Positions 23,231 to 36,042 are shown, numbered from the stretch's first letter. The stretch is DNA of 64,000 nt from Halicephalobus mephisto (GCA_009193035.1 SWDT01000200.1:144654-208653), one strand, 5' to 3'. Numbers and translations are program-made. The notes: generated by a model not told the origin, from the letters alone.

Positions 23231-23811
23231 TCAGTGAGGTTCTGGCTGGCCGATATTTGCCTCGTACCACAGATGTTCATTCTTCATCAGTTGTTCCTCG
23301 TCGGCAGTGAAGTCGTTTTCAATCTCAAAAATTCTTCTGATGTCACTGACAGACCTTCCTTGTATCATTATCGCTAGTCTGAAGCAGCAGTAATCGATTA
23401 GTCTGGGGATATTTAAGAAATTGGCCCCGTGAATTATCTTTGTGAGCAAGTCATATGGCATACTAAGCAGGAATTTCATCTCCCAGGAATCCTGTGGGGG
23501 AATCTGAGGAGCTGGGTCTGAGGGAGTAGGGGGGACGTAAGGGGGGTCGTTCTCGAAATGCTGACAAAACTCTACAATCTTCTTGAGCGTCTCGCCATCC
23601 ACTGCCTGGACGGGGATTATTGGAACGGAATCAGTGGAACCTAAAAATTAAACAATGTTCATATATCGATCGTCCACAAAAAGGACTTACTGGTCATTTC
23701 CATCAAATCAGTACAAACTTCGGACTGCAACAGTACTTTTTCACTGACTAAGAAGGATTGGCCATCGGAAGATTCCAATTTGAACATTCTCGGACTTGAA
23801 GTGGACTCCAT
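23231..23811 (-). CDS. SKP1-related (SKR) protein
   Basis: Minus-strand exons 23691-23811 and 23231-23640 give 176 residues. The protein carries the SKP1 fold (SSDGQSFLVSEKVLLQSEVC, VDGETLKKIVEFCQHFENDP, DLLTKIIHGANFLNIPRLID, GRSVSDIRRIFEIENDFTAD) and a divergent tail (LWYEANIGQPEPH) in place of the canonical WC end. It is a second SKR family member in the window, similar to 2516-3061 but with an intron and on the other strand, so the two are diverged paralogues rather than a fresh tandem copy. It would act as an adaptor in SCF ubiquitin ligases. It converges on the 3' end of mec-2 with about 110 bp between stops. Confidence 0.9.
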
Positions 23812-24395
23812 TTTGCTGAAAGTCGTTTCATCAGTTGTAACAGATGATTTAAAATGGAAACGATATATAAAACACGAACATTCAGCATTGATATCTACTG
23901 GTGGTGATACGTGTTCCATAATCTAAAGAAACGTCAAGAACACGAACGACTCCTAATAGAAAATCCAGTAACAACACACAGATCCTCACATAACCATTGC
24001 ATTCACGAACAAAGAAACCGAAAAAGTGGAAGATTTCAAAATTGTTGACAGGGATGAAACATGTGACCGACCAAGAGTATTCGGACTTCCAACTGACATG
24101 GCGCGCAGAAAAACAAACTCTTCTCTCTCCCAAAACGAAAAACAAAAAACAAAAACTATTTTGCTTTGATTAACCTATTTCTTATCTTTCAGTTCACTCG
24201 ATAAAAACTATATGCACTGTGGGCTATATTCAGGCTTATATCTAAAAAGTCCAATTCATAACATTGTCTCTTTGACTTTGAATGAGTTTACTATCCAATA
24301 TTAGACTTTATTGAGAATTGCTATGAAAACATTCATACTCAATCGCTACGATTAATTAGTTTGATTATACTGATAACGTGATCAATTTATGAGAA
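23812..24395. other. Intergenic, AT-rich
   Basis: Upstream region of the minus-strand SKR gene and downstream region of the Lon-like gene. A TATA-like tatataaaac lies on the minus strand near 23866, about 55 bp before the SKR start. No gene is seen. Confidence 0.4.
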
Positions 24396-25295
24396 CTATG
24401 ATCGATGTACAGATTCATTATCTTGAATAGAGTTTTTAGAGCTAGACTTCTTTTTGATTTTGATCGTTTGGATAAAATTGTAATCCATCTTATGGAAGTG
24501 TTCCTGCAAGTTTGAAGGAATGCAGTTGAAGTTGTCAACGAAGAAGAGAATTGTAAATTTCGAAAGGTCCAGAGGAAAAGCCAGATATCTGTCTATAAAC
24601 TTCTTCCGGTTGTTTCTGTCGATGAGGTTCATTATTCCTGAAATTCCCGAATTATTTTGTTTTCCACGAATCCGAGTCACCGGGGATTTCAAATAGATAC
24701 TCGGCCTGATGGAAAACAATCATTCCAGACAAACTATTGCAGGCGGAAACCCCCTGGATGACGGCCCCTGTTAGGGGCTCTTTCGAAAAGTAGTCATTCA
24801 TGTACCCGAAGTACCCTCCATCGTTTGCACCTTCGACACAGTCGAAAATTTTGCATTCACAACCAACTATCATAGTCATCATTTTTATAGCGAGGTTATC
24901 GAAGTACTCGTTTATGTGTTCCATGACGAAAATCTTGTTGGCCGATATTGGGCCTGGAGTGTTGTTATTCAGAGGCAGATGTTCGACAGCTCTAAGGTAT
25001 TGTCTGAAGTGATTTCATTTTTAAAAATGCCAATTCTAAGAGCAAATGGCACTTACCGCAAGAACTGAAAATTAGGATTCGCCGATTTGTTGGCTTGTCC
25101 GGAGAGTGCCTTGATTTCTTCTTGGAAACCGATTCTGGAGTCATAACTGTTGGTCATCACTTTGGATTTCAGAATCCCCTCAATCGTCAGTTTGTCATCG
25201 CGTGTAACTCCGTTCAGGTTGTCCAGAAAGCTGTTGATGGAATTCACATCTTCGTCGTTGGTTGATTTACTCAAATAATCATCTGATTCTGACAT
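24396..25295 (-). CDS. Lon-like AAA+ protein lacking Walker A and protease domain
   Basis: Minus-strand exons 25057-25295, 24681-25003 and 24396-24637 join in phase to 267 residues. The C-terminal part matches the Lon AAA+ region after Walker B: IMNLIDRNNRKKFIDRYL followed by PLDLSKFTILFFVDNFN-x-IP corresponds to the Lon pattern of a D-hydrophobic-N block, F-x-DHYL, DLSK and a sensor asparagine. Upstream, R-x-YL-x5-LP and A-x9-HINEYF match the Lon helical domain. The Walker A loop (GPPGxGKT) is absent, the Walker B acidic pair reads HQ (IVFHQAEYLF), and there is no Ser-Lys protease domain. It is therefore a degenerate, probably inactive Lon-derived protein. Its cellular site and role are unknown; a basic Lys/Ser tail ends it. 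Confidence 0.65.
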
Positions 25296-26225
25296 TTTGA
25301 AAAAATGGAATTATTTAGGAGAGAAAAAGTTAATAGAAATGAAAATTGATTATTGACAACTTTTATTTCTCAGCTTTATCATTTTCTTTCTACATTTTTG
25401 TTTTAGCTTTTTTTGATAACGAAAAAAAATAATATCAAAATAATTTGCTCAATTTTCCAACAAATGCTTAAAAATTTTCAGACACAAAATATAACAAATT
25501 TTGAAAATGTGTTAGAGAAATTTCGACCGCAAACTAGAAAGTACAGCTGTTGTGTCAAAGAACACAGAACACACAGCGACGGTTATAAAAGAAACGGCAG
25601 ACGTACCTATACAATCAAAAAAATTCAGGTTTTTCACTTTGTTAACCACATTATTATTTTTATTGTCTACCTTATTAGTCTCAAATATGTAAATAGTGTG
25701 AAAAAGTTATTCGCATGAATTAAACCTTTCGTCAAATCCAATTTAAACTTGTCTGAGACCATCTGCATTCCGATTTTTCTGAAGTACTTAAAATTTGTCT
25801 TGTTGATTTTTTATTTTCTATCGTTTTGTAGTCAAAATATAAGTATATGTGGTATAGAATTTTTTGAATTTCAAAAGAGAAGTCCTCCAGACATCTCTTA
25901 GATTTATCCTCTGAAGTCTGCTTCCCATCCGGTTCCGTTTTCTAAATAAATCAGTTCTCAGCGTATCTTTAAATTATTTAAAAACACCTAAAACGATGAT
26001 ATTTCATGTTTTTATTGTTCTTTGAATAATACAATTCTGTCTAAAGGAGGTGGAGTCTCGAGAAATCAGTTATGTACATAATGTAAATACACTAATATCC
26101 AACTGTAAATTTTACGACAGACTATATCTCGTGAACTTCTCTAAACCATGGCGTTGAACTTTCTAAAATATTATTTATTAAGCTGTGAGAACTTGTCAAA
26201 GAAGCAAGAAAAGAATCATCTGAAG
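25296..26225. other. Intergenic, AT-rich
   Basis: Divergent promoter region between the Lon-like gene (minus) and the oxidoreductase gene (plus). Short open frames lack supporting features. An in-frame ATG at 26148 would extend the oxidoreductase by 26 residues. Confidence 0.4.
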
Positions 26226-27483
26226 ATGACACCAGCTGTTCGTTACGAGAAGGCCATCACTACCGTAGTCAAGAAGCTAGGAGAGCAACTGACTTTCCAA
26301 ACCTCGAAGAGAACTGTCAAAAACCGGATTTTCAAAGTTTGTTTTGATTCACTTTTACCGTAATGGTGAAGTTTTCCAGGGTCCCATGTCCGAGGCCAGT
26401 ACCAAGTTCGACAATGCTGACCTCAAGTCCTCTGGAATCCCGGACAAGCGATTTGTCAACTTCTTCGAGAAATGGGGAGCAGGAGGCTTTGGTTTGATCT
26501 CCACCGGGATGATTCTCCTGGATGAGAACGGAAGAGGAATGTTCCCAGGAAACATGATCATCGGATCAAACGAGGATTCGGAAGAACGAAGAGCGGCCTT
26601 CCGAGCGATCGTCGATGCCGTCAAGCCACACAATACAATTCTGGTCGGACAGCTGGGAAATATCGCTGATGTGTACCGTTACTTTGCCTTGGAAGACAAC
26701 AACGACGAATCCGCCGTGAGAGCTGCATTGAAGGACGGGCTCTACGCAGCCAAGTTCCTTGCTGACTGTGGCTTCGACGGAACCAGTATTGCTGTCTTCC
26801 CAGGACAATTCGATAAGAACAAGAAACTACTCAAGGACATAATCAACTTAATCAGAAAAGAAGTCAACGACCCCAGCTTCGTCGTCGGAATCAAGCTCAG
26901 CACCGCTCGTCTCCAACAGGGAGACACGAGCATTGAAGAAACTTTCAAGCTCATCGAAGTCATCAACAACGCTGGTTACGACTTCATGGAGATTGCCGGG
27001 GGAAGTTACGAATTCCCAGTGGCAACTGACGCCGACAGAGAGAACAGATTCCGGGAAGTTGTCCATGGAGCTAAGAAATACGCTCCGAAAACCGCCATCT
27101 ACATCGGTGGAGGAGTCAGAAAAGTCAAAACCATGGAGAAACTAGTTTCTGACAAAATCGTCGATGGAATCTGCATGGCTCGTCCATCAGCTTCCGAATT
27201 CGATCTCCCTCTAAAGATCCTTGGGAACCACATCCCATCGACTCTCGTCCTTCCCTTCGAGAATGACATGATGGGTGGGGTCCTGGCTGCTGCTGCCCAA
27301 ATCAATCAAGCCGGACAAACCAGTCTAAAAGAAGCCAACGGGGACGTCAATAAAGGAATCATGAACCTCAACGACAATACCACTCTTGAGAAGTTCAACG
27401 CAGCCAAAGCGATCTTCACCGCCAATGCCGCAGCTGCAAAAGAAGAAGGCAAGCCTTTCCCCGGTGTCATCGTCGTAGATTAA
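26226..27483 (+). CDS. Old Yellow Enzyme-type NADH:flavin oxidoreductase
   Basis: Exons 26226-26336 and 26380-27483 give 405 residues; an upstream in-frame ATG at 26148 is possible. The sequence is a TIM-barrel FMN oxidoreductase of the OYE family: KNRIFKGPMSEAST near the N-terminus (family RxxxxPM), GGFGLISTGMILLD (family GGxGLIITE), QLGNIADV (family QLxHxGR), GIKLST (FMN-phosphate and substrate strand), and IGGGVRKVKTMEKLVSDKIVDGICMARP (phosphate-binding GG and GR-type motif). OYE enzymes reduce electron-poor double bonds with NAD(P)H; the natural substrate in nematodes is not settled. The usual QLGHxGR reads QLGNIAD, so substrate handling may differ. The 26226 start was chosen because homologues begin close to VRYE. 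Confidence 0.85.
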
Positions 27484-27950
27484 CCCGATCCCACCATCTG
27501 TACACATGACCCCAATCGTAAAATGCTCTGAACCTCTTTTATTCGAACCGACAAATAAACTTTTAGATGCTAAATAACGGATAAAATAACTAAAAATGCA
27601 ACGATACGGGAAAGAGACTGAAAGAAATACAATCAGAGGGCAGCTGTTCTGTATTGAGTTTCGGAATTCAGTAGAGGCTTAGGTAAAGGAGTAATTCTGT
27701 TTGCGTGACAAAATCATTCTCGAGCCAGTGACCCGGGAGACGCGGACAAAATATTTCCCCGAACCAATGGCTACCATTTGTCTATGGATGGTAACTGGTT
27801 CAATTTTGCTCGCAAGACGACGAGGCACTGGTCCTCGGAAAAGATAAACTACTGTATAACCAAAAATAAAAGAATATATGATCTGGAGAACTGAGCTTCA
27901 TCTCCGGAATCAGAGAAGCTCATCGAAAGCATTGAACTGGTTGAGTAAGC
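27484..27950. other. Convergent 3' regions of the oxidoreductase and alg-1
   Basis: Contains the poly(A) signal aataaa (near 27553) of the plus-strand gene and the 3' UTR of minus-strand alg-1. The alg-1 3' UTR is short, unless it extends under the opposing gene. No gene is seen. Confidence 0.4.
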
Positions 27951-30900
27951 TTAGGCAAAGTACATGACGCTATTGGCGTCAGGATGGACTTGAACGGCGC
28001 GAGCCATGTTGGATAGAGTAGTGTCCTCGCTGGTGCCGCTGGGCTGGCTTCCTTCTCCGCTGTCGTGTTCACGATCGACCAAGTGATACCGAGCACGGAA
28101 GGCGACGAGATGAGCGTAATAAGCAGGAGCTGGGATCGAGACGGAACGAGTACAACGAACGTAAGTGTGGCACATTTGATAAGTAAGTTGTTGCAGCTCG
28201 TCAGCACAGAGATTATTGTCATCCCAGAGAACATGATAATGGGAAGGACGGGAGGTGCCTTGAATACCAGCATGACTGCACAAGTAAAAGTCGAATTCCG
28301 TTGGATGAGTGATTCCAACATCGACAGTCGTGCCTGGAGGAATGTTGAAAGCTTTTCCGACTTGATCCTTCTTGTCCACGGCGAAGAGACGAGTGTGGTG
28401 ACGTTTCTGGACGGCAATGAAGGTGATTCCAGGCTGATAGCCACGTTCCAGCATCATACAAGCTTCTCTTATGGACCGGAGTTCGCTCTGAAGGACGTTC
28501 AGGAACTGGCCTTCACTGACACCATCACGGTAGAGGATGATGCGAGTCGGCTTGAAGCGAGTGTTGCGGTAGAACTGAATGAGCAGTTCACGGACCATGT
28601 AAGTCAAATCGGAGATGATTTCATGGCGGTGCTGTTGGACTCGGACAGTAGCAGCGTATCTCGAAGGATGGGCGTCCATGGACCCGACAACGGCAGCAAT
28701 CGAAGGTTTACGAGAGTCTCCAGCAGGAGGATGCGTGATGTCAGCTCCGAGGAAGATAACAGGCTCACTGAAGACTCGTGGACGGACATTAGGCAAGAGA
28801 ATTGAGTTGACGCCTCCGAGTTTGACATTCATTTTCAGGCACAGGTTCGAAAGAGTTTGAGGGGTAGTCTTAATCACGTTCTTGGCCTGGACACACTGAG
28901 TGGCGATCCCGAGAACGGTGTCACCAACACGTTTTACTTCGGCTGAAACAACACAACTACATCCCATTCAACTTCCCGAAACTCACCATAAACAGGGGTT
29001 TTCCCCGGGAGCACAACACAGACGAGCTGGAGTCCAGGGAAGTTCTGCTTCAAGTACTTGAACATTGGTTCGACTTGATCAACACCGACGGCATACTTGC
29101 AGAAACACGGTTGTCCAATGATCGGCATACCTGCATCAGACGAGATTCTTTGCAGTTGAGTGGTGAAGCTCCGAAGATCATTTTCCTTGACATGTTGCTG
29201 TTGAGCGAAGCAAGCAATGGCCCAGATCTTAACATCAATACCAGTATGGAACTGCTTTCCACGCATGTCCCAGACTCCTTGGTTAGGCAGAGCAGTCATC
29301 TTAGTTCGTCCGCCATAAAGGAGCTTGGGAGCATTCAAAACACGACCCTTGACTTCCGTCATCATAGGCTGGATGACAACTCCGAATTCCTGAGCAAACG
29401 GATCTTGTCCAAACTCCGCACGACGAACGAGATTGGAGATCTCACGCTCCCGTTCCGGGGCAGATCTAGCAGTCGCCTTGATCATGGTAGAAGTCTGGAT
29501 ATCAGTCAGTTTCTTGATGCATCTTTGACCGGAAACGATCTCGCAAACTTCAGGAGGGAGGTAAGTGTGCTTCTGCTCTTGGCCAACTTGGAGGCAAGGG
29601 AGATGGGGATATTTCAAAGTCATATTGTACTTGTCCTGGAAATACTTAGCAACAGTGGACTCGATGGTCTGACCGTTTTCGAGTTGGAGGGGGAATGTCT
29701 GAGTAGAAGCTGGACGACGAGTGACGTTGCAAACTCTATACTTCCTTCTCATGCTGCCACAATGTGTGATCTCAATCTTCAGTCCACGAATCTCCTTGGT
29801 GAACTTGACCCGTTGGGCATCACTAAGTGTTCTGCGATCGCTCAAAGCTTGCACTGGGAGTTCCAACACTTCAGCAATAAAGTCGATCACCGGCATCTTT
29901 CTGTAAAAGGCGGTAGCTGACACATCGATGTTCAGCATCATCTTCCACTGACTTGGGCGGACAGACTGATGGAAACCGAACCAGACTTCTCGACCTCCAC
30001 CAAGCTTACTGTCTCCGCTATGGTATTGTCCTTGTCCAGGTCCAGTAGTCAAAGCAGATTGAGGAGAAGAAAAGAAGGACCGTCCAACTGGGGTGTATCT
30101 CATGCTTGGCAGATGACGGAGAATAACATCCATTGCTTGCACAGCATCAGCAGGGACATTGCGGATCCTTCCAATCATCGCCTCATCCAGTCTCGCCATG
30201 GAAACAGAAGACATCCACTTGACAATCACTTTGAACCGGCGATCGACAGAAGCATCACCAGGCATCACGACGTCGAGTTCGACTTTCCCTCCAGGTAGTG
30301 GGAGTTGCATGGAAGTGTACATTGACTTTTTGCCATCATAAACAGGACGAACGTCACTGAAGTACTGAGGGAAACTCTGGACCATAGTATCGACAATGTC
30401 TCTATAAAGAAATCAGTCAGTCAATTCCCAAAAGCGGAAAACTACCTGTTGACTTTTCTGGGACATTTGTCGGGTTGTATGTCAATAGCGTAATGTTGAA
30501 TATTCTTGTTAATATTGTTGATGGCTACTTTAAAGTGGTTAGCTCGAAGTTGAATTGGCCGTCCTTCGGATCCATGGTTAGGCCGTTTAGGACACTGGAA
30601 CTGAATTGGTGGAGGACCAGGAGCTCCAGCAGATCCAGCACTCCCTCCTTCATCTCCAATAGATCCCGTCGAACCGACAGATCCAACCGAACTTCCAATA
30701 GGAGCTCCTGGAGCAAGCGAAGCAGGCGGATATCCGCCTCCACCAGATGCAGAGATGATTTGATTTTGCGACGACTGATAGAATGGATCACTCTGGAACT
30801 GGCTTGGTGGGCCCGGTGCTAAACTGCCATATTGTGGCATCAATCCGCCAAGTGGAACGTATTGTCCGTGCATCGATTGAGATCCGTCGTTAACGCTCAA

Positions 30901-31061
30901 TGAATCTAAAAATACCATAAAACCAACGTTATAATAAAAGCGAAATCTCTAGAGGGGAAAAAGTCAAGAATGATAAGAGAAACAAACAATCGATAATTAT
31001 CTACCCACTCACCAAAAATGTTCATCAGTTGCTGTTGCTGGTCAATTTGAGCTGCTGACAT
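27951..31061 (-). CDS. alg-1: Argonaute of the miRNA pathway (ALG-1/AGO type)
   Basis: Minus-strand exons 31013-31061, 30446-30905, 28987-30401 and 27951-28942 give 971 residues. The N-terminal 120 residues are Gly/Pro/Ser/Gln-rich. Then come the Ago N domain ([20 protein letters not shown]), the PAZ domain ([23 protein letters not shown]), the MID domain ([20 protein letters not shown]) and the PIWI domain. The catalytic tetrad region is present: D in [14 protein letters not shown] in [14 protein letters not shown] in [10 protein letters not shown], with the usual C-terminus DANSVMYFA. The protein binds microRNAs in RISC and silences target mRNAs in the cytoplasm. Identity to AGO1-4 and C. 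elegans ALG-1/ALG-2 is very high in PIWI. The choice of alg-1 rather than alg-2 rests on the long N-terminus and is less certain. Confidence 0.95.
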
Positions 31062-32567
31062 GGTTGTTGACCTTTGCAATATTCCAAATGGATTAATCCA
31101 ATCAACCAGTTGAGATCCAATTTGTCAAGGAAGGTTCTTTCTAGAGATCGATTTGATTCGTCAAATCAATGATGGCTTTAGAATTCAACTGGGAAATTAT
31201 TCACGAAAGACTTGTCAGCGGAAAAAATTGATTTTTTTTTCTCGCTCTGGCAGTACAATTAATGATGGAGTAGATAGTTTTCAGTGCACTGATTTACTTG
31301 AGCACTTTCGTGAACCCTTCTTCGGCAGGAATGGACAATGGTCAATAAAGCAAATGAGCGAAAAGGCCTCGGCTTGGCCGGCAGCTCTGACAGAGGTGAA
31401 AGAAGAAGGGAAGAAAGACACGTGTCAGCCTAAAATAGACACTATTAATCTCCTAATAAGTCAAATCCCCAAATTTCAAGTTAACCACAGCGAATGAATA
31501 CAACAACAAGGGCAATTTCCAAAAAGAATCACAGGACAGCGCACGAGAGGGATCGCGTGACTCCCCGATTCTTGTTTCCACTCTGAAGTTAACTCAAGGA
31601 GGGAAATTTCACAATTGTCATGATGAGGAAACATTACAAAAACATAATGCTTCACCAAATGCCAAATCATCCATCCCGCCAAAAACAGTCTAACAAACAG
31701 AAAAGAAGGTCGCGAGTGATCCGCAGTAAACAAGAGCATTTCGGCACAATAAACAACTGCTCATCTTTAAAGTTTACGAAACGCAACTGTATAACGTAAA
31801 ATACAATACTAAAACGACAACTATTCAACTAACGAAACAGCAAAAGCGTCATCAAGCGTTTTATTTCGATTCCATACTGGTGCTAAGAGCCACGCGCGTT
31901 CTTTCGTTCGCTGACATTTGCGTTGGGGCTGCCGTCGCAGCCTCGTAGAGCAGCGGCTTCAATCGATATCTCAGTACAGGCTCCATCTGTCAGTCCGTCC
32001 TATTTCCAATGAACAAACCAACTCCTGTACTTCTTTCACCAAAACGCACATTCGTGTCCGGCTGTGTCATCTGGTGCCTCTCTGCGACGATAGGAACACC
32101 GGACAAACACAACCAACTCAACGCTAAAGAACAAAGTAAGCCCATCCTACTTTTCTCTTCGAGGAAGGCCATCTGCAAAATGACAGCAAAAGGTGAATGC
32201 ACAGAACCGATTTATGTCTTCTCTCGGGGCCGAGTAACCTTTCGGACAAACAAATACACTGACATTGGTCGGTCGCGCAGAGTGATCTTCCGTCTTCTCC
32301 CCAATGACTCCCTTTACTAAAGAATGCCCAATACGCAAAAAATAGAGGTCGGCAACTTGAAGGGGGCAAGTCTTCATTTGGAAGAACTAGTCCAATGACC
32401 AACTGTCAGTCGGTCCAAAAGGGGTCAACGAACGATTAGGAAATAATAAATTGAGGTCGTCAACATCCTTTTTCAAGCCAAGCCCTCAAAACAAGGAAAT
32501 ATCGAACGGTTCCTAACCAGAGAGATAAATTTAGAACAGAAATACAACCATTTATTCAACAAAACAT
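31062..32567. other. alg-1 promoter and eftu-2 downstream region
   Basis: No exon is supported, although several short open frames run through it on both strands. It holds the alg-1 5' region. A 15-base motif (gctaagagccacgcg) at 31882-31896 recurs exactly upstream of ama-1 at 48372-48386. Confidence 0.45.
31882..31896. promoter_or_regulatory. 15-bp motif shared with ama-1 upstream region (copy 1)
   Basis: gctaagagccacgcg lies about 820 bp before the alg-1 ATG. An identical copy lies at 48372-48386, about 275 bp before the ama-1 ATG. Both genes are broadly expressed RNA-machinery genes on the minus strand. An exact GC-rich 15-mer shared by two promoters in an AT-rich genome is unlikely by chance, but its function is unknown. 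Confidence 0.4.
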
Positions 32568-35500
32568 TCAAAATTGTGGGAGATCCTGTTGTTTTGCCAA
32601 TTCCATCAACATCGGATCGTCAAAGAATTTGTTAACAGAGACATCCTCAGAAAGACCTTTGCGTCTTCTCGTTTTGATCATAAATTCTCGAGCGAGATGA
32701 GTTGCTGGCTGCATTTCCAATGGACGAATTTCGATCGTCTTATCCAGAGGATCTCCTGGAACAATCTGCCAGTGATCAAAGACGCACATCGGGAAGGCTT
32801 GTCCTTGAGTATGAGCTCTGAGATCAGTTTCAAATCCGAAGGAATCAATAACCGGAATCAACGCCTTCAGGGTGTATAGGGGAGATCCAGGAATAGGGCC
32901 ATCCTCAGTAACGTGACCTCTCCTTTTAGCTAAAACAGTGTAAACAGCACTAACACAATCTGCAGGAGCAATGACTTCGACGAAATAATAAGGTTCCATC
33001 AATCTTGGAGTAGCCATCAGGAACGCAGAGTAAGCACATCGACGAGAAGTAGGGATAATCTGTCCTCCACCACGATACAGTGGTTCAGCAGCAACCTGAG
33101 CATCAAGCATCTTGAACTTGACATTTCTGATCGGTTCTTCACAAAGGGGTCCTTCTCGAGCTGCCCATTGGAAACCTTGAATAAGCGACTCTCTAATTGT
33201 ACCGAGAAGTTGCTTGTCAACTTCACTAGGAAGAGTGTCATCAAGAAGAATATTCGCACCGGTAGTATCAGGTCCAAACGCCCAAATCGAACGAGAAGCC
33301 AATAAATCCCAATCGTATTTTGTTTGGAAAAAGTCACCCAATTGTTTTCTATTCCATCCAATCTTGACAACTTCATTCTCAATATCCTCCGCAAGTCCTT
33401 TTTCCAATGGTTCCGCAATCATTGTCAGTTTGTTCCTAAATAGTTACAATATTAAAATCATTTCAACATAAATGTCTTACTTCTGATTCGGTGTTTGAGC
33501 GAAGCACTTCAAAGCAGAAGTTTCCACAACAGTCTCACAAAAGGAAACAACAGGATCAGCAACTTTGATGTCGATCTCACTGAATACTTTCCTCATATCA
33601 TGCATAACACAATCAAGATACAGCTCTCCAGTTCCTAACAACACATGCTCACCACTTTCCTCGACTCTCGTGGTCAACAATGGGTAGCTCTTGTTGACCT
33701 TTCTCAAGGAGTCTAACATCTTCGGCAATTCAGAGGGGTTAATCGGTTCAACAGACAGTTTTACAACAGATTTTGTACTAAACTTCAATGGTCTGCAGAT
33801 GTAAAGTTCTTCTCCACCAGAGTCTTTGTCAACAATAGTTGACGTTTTAACAATAGGAGTGTCAATTCCTTCGATTAAAACTAAATTGCCCGCAGGAACT
33901 GAAGTTATTTCAATATTGTATCTCGCAACAGGAAGCCATAATCTTCCAACCATGGTTACACACGAGTCTTCTTCATCTTGAATAGAATAATTCTCACCTA
34001 GAATTCTGACTTCACTTCCTGCTTTCAAAGTACCACTCAAGACTCGACCAAAAACATGAAAACTGGTTGCATCCTCTGTCGCATAATTCTTAACAGTATG
34101 AACAAGCAAGGGTCCATTGGCATCACACTTTGAATAGCTTTGAGCCAACTTACTCGTCATACTTCCTGTATAAATATGCTCAACTTTCTTTTTCGCGGCT
34201 TCCAATGGAGATGGAAAATTATTCACAACCAAATCTGTGAAAGCTGTGAAATCCCCAAAGAATCGTCGGCAAATCAAAGCAATAAGTGGCCTAACATTCA
34301 TCTTCATTTCCTCTTTGGACAAGTGGATTCCCAACTCAGCCATTACATCAGGAAGACACGTATCAACATCACCAATGACCTGAGAAAAGAGCTTGTACAA
34401 AGGCTCCAAAATGAAGTAAGTGAATGTTCGTTGTGATCCTTGCACTTGTTTTCTGGAGAACTTTCGAGTATCAGGATTGTAATAAATGTCTCCCCAAAGA
34501 CGACGAGCAAATTCCTTTGCATCAACGCCCTCTGAAAAAATAATTTCAAACTGATAAAAAACCAAACTCACTGTGTTTAGAAGCATAGAGTAAGGCGAAA
34601 GAGTAGAGAGAGAAACAAATATTGTATCGAGAACTGGCGAAGATGACATTATTGAGGAGAGGAGACACAATGGTTTCATCAGTAAGAGCGAGTTGGTTCA
34701 GCAGAACATTAACCTGATCGAGTGTGTATCTCAGCTTGGCGTAGGCATCAGCTGGAGGCAGCTTCAATTCAATCATTAACCTGTCAATCTTGTTAATACA
34801 AAGAGTGATTGGAAGTCCCTCCTGCATAGCGCTCTTCATCAATCTCTCTGTGTTCATCATAACTCCTTCGTGGGCGTCAATGACAATTACAACTCCGTCA
34901 GCGACTCTGAAAGCAGCAGAAGCTTCATCGGAGAAGTTAACATGGCCAGGAGTATCCAAAATATTCATCAAGTAATTCTTGTGTCTTGTGGTTTCCATCA
35001 GTAAGCTGATTGGAGTCGTTTTGATCGAGCATCCCCTTTGTTGCTCGATGTATAAATTATCTGTGTATCTGACATCCTTGTCATCGAAACGGAAGAACTC
35101 CGTATGGGTTTGCTCAATCAGGCAGTCAATAAAAGTAGTTTTTCCATGACCAAAGTGACCAGCAACGGCAACGTTCCTCACCAGTTCCGGCATAGTAGTT
35201 AAATCGACCATAAATTCCTTGTCATAATAAGTTTGTGGGAGCTCAAATTCATGGGCTTGGAATCTCCGTAATTTGACAGGTTTGATGATCGGTTCAGAAA
35301 GCGGTTGAGCATCTTCTTCCATAACAAGTGTTTCCACATCCTCTCCGTAGACTTCTAACGCCGATGCATAGTACTTCTTGTCTTCATGCAGCACAATCTG
35401 GTTCTGAACTGTTTTAGGAGCTGGTTCTGTGTCTTCATCCTAAAAGTTTTATATGACCAATATCGATGAAATAAAACAAACTTCTCTCTCTTGATTCATA

Positions 35501-35610
35501 TCCTCATCCTCGTCCTCTTCCTCTTGGACTGGAGCCACATCGTCCTCGTCATCGGAGTCTAGTTCTGGACCAATGTAGTTACCAAATTCATCATAAAGAT
35601 CTGAATCCAT
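32568..35610 (-). CDS. eftu-2: U5 snRNP GTPase (EFTUD2/Snu114)
   Basis: Minus-strand exons 35482-35610, 34572-35439, 33481-34531 and 32568-33435 give 971 residues, the normal family length. There is an acidic N-terminus (about residues 1-60). The GTPase domain has G1 [10 protein letters not shown]3 DTPGH and G4 NKID. The EF-2-like domains include [19 protein letters not shown] and [18 protein letters not shown] sequence, and the C-terminal family block ends in [19 protein letters not shown]. Snu114 sits in the U5 snRNP next to Prp8 and controls spliceosome activation and disassembly through the Brr2 helicase. An acceptor-like ctcgcag ends 2 bp before the ATG, suggesting trans-splicing. No catalytic motif is missing. 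Confidence 0.97.
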
Positions 35611-36042
35611 AACTGCGAGTACAGAGGAACTTCAATAACAAGAAACACGGAGATTCTAAAAAAGTCATGTAAGAATTTGTTTGAAACTTGTTAACAATCA
35701 CGGCATGGATGTTATGGAAGTTTTAGAGGTTTTATTAATAAACTGGGATAAAAGGAAAGGAAATAATAAGACAAAAAGGCAGAAAATGAAGGATTTCCAA
35801 AACCGCGGCAACGAGAAAAACAGGAAAATTTTTCGTGCGAGGAACCGTTTTCGAAATCGTCGCAAAGTGCTTTTTCAGAATCCGACTCTACCGAACTTAT
35901 TTTACTTGATTAAACCTCATTGTGAACTTCAGAAAACTCAACCCCAACTATGTGACCACTGTTGGAAAATAATTTATGCATTCCACAAATACGTACATAG
36001 CACTTGCAAAATCGCAAAAGTTCATATTCAATGCAATAAGCT
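35611..36042. other. Intergenic between eftu-2 start and next gene
   Basis: A plus-strand open stretch of 127 codons (35681-36064) begins at TTG and overlaps the end of the minus-strand gene. Its Lys/Arg/Asn composition follows the AT-rich sequence and I do not accept it as a gene. The interval carries the eftu-2 promoter. Confidence 0.4.

Noticed and set aside
28065..29920. Long plus-strand open frames opposite alg-1
   Set aside because: They are shadows of the strongly conserved PIWI and PAZ coding sequence on the minus strand.
32009..32320. 103-codon plus-strand open frame between alg-1 and eftu-2
   Set aside because: It starts at ATG but shows no motif, has no acceptor and lies in promoter-type sequence; kept as unsupported.
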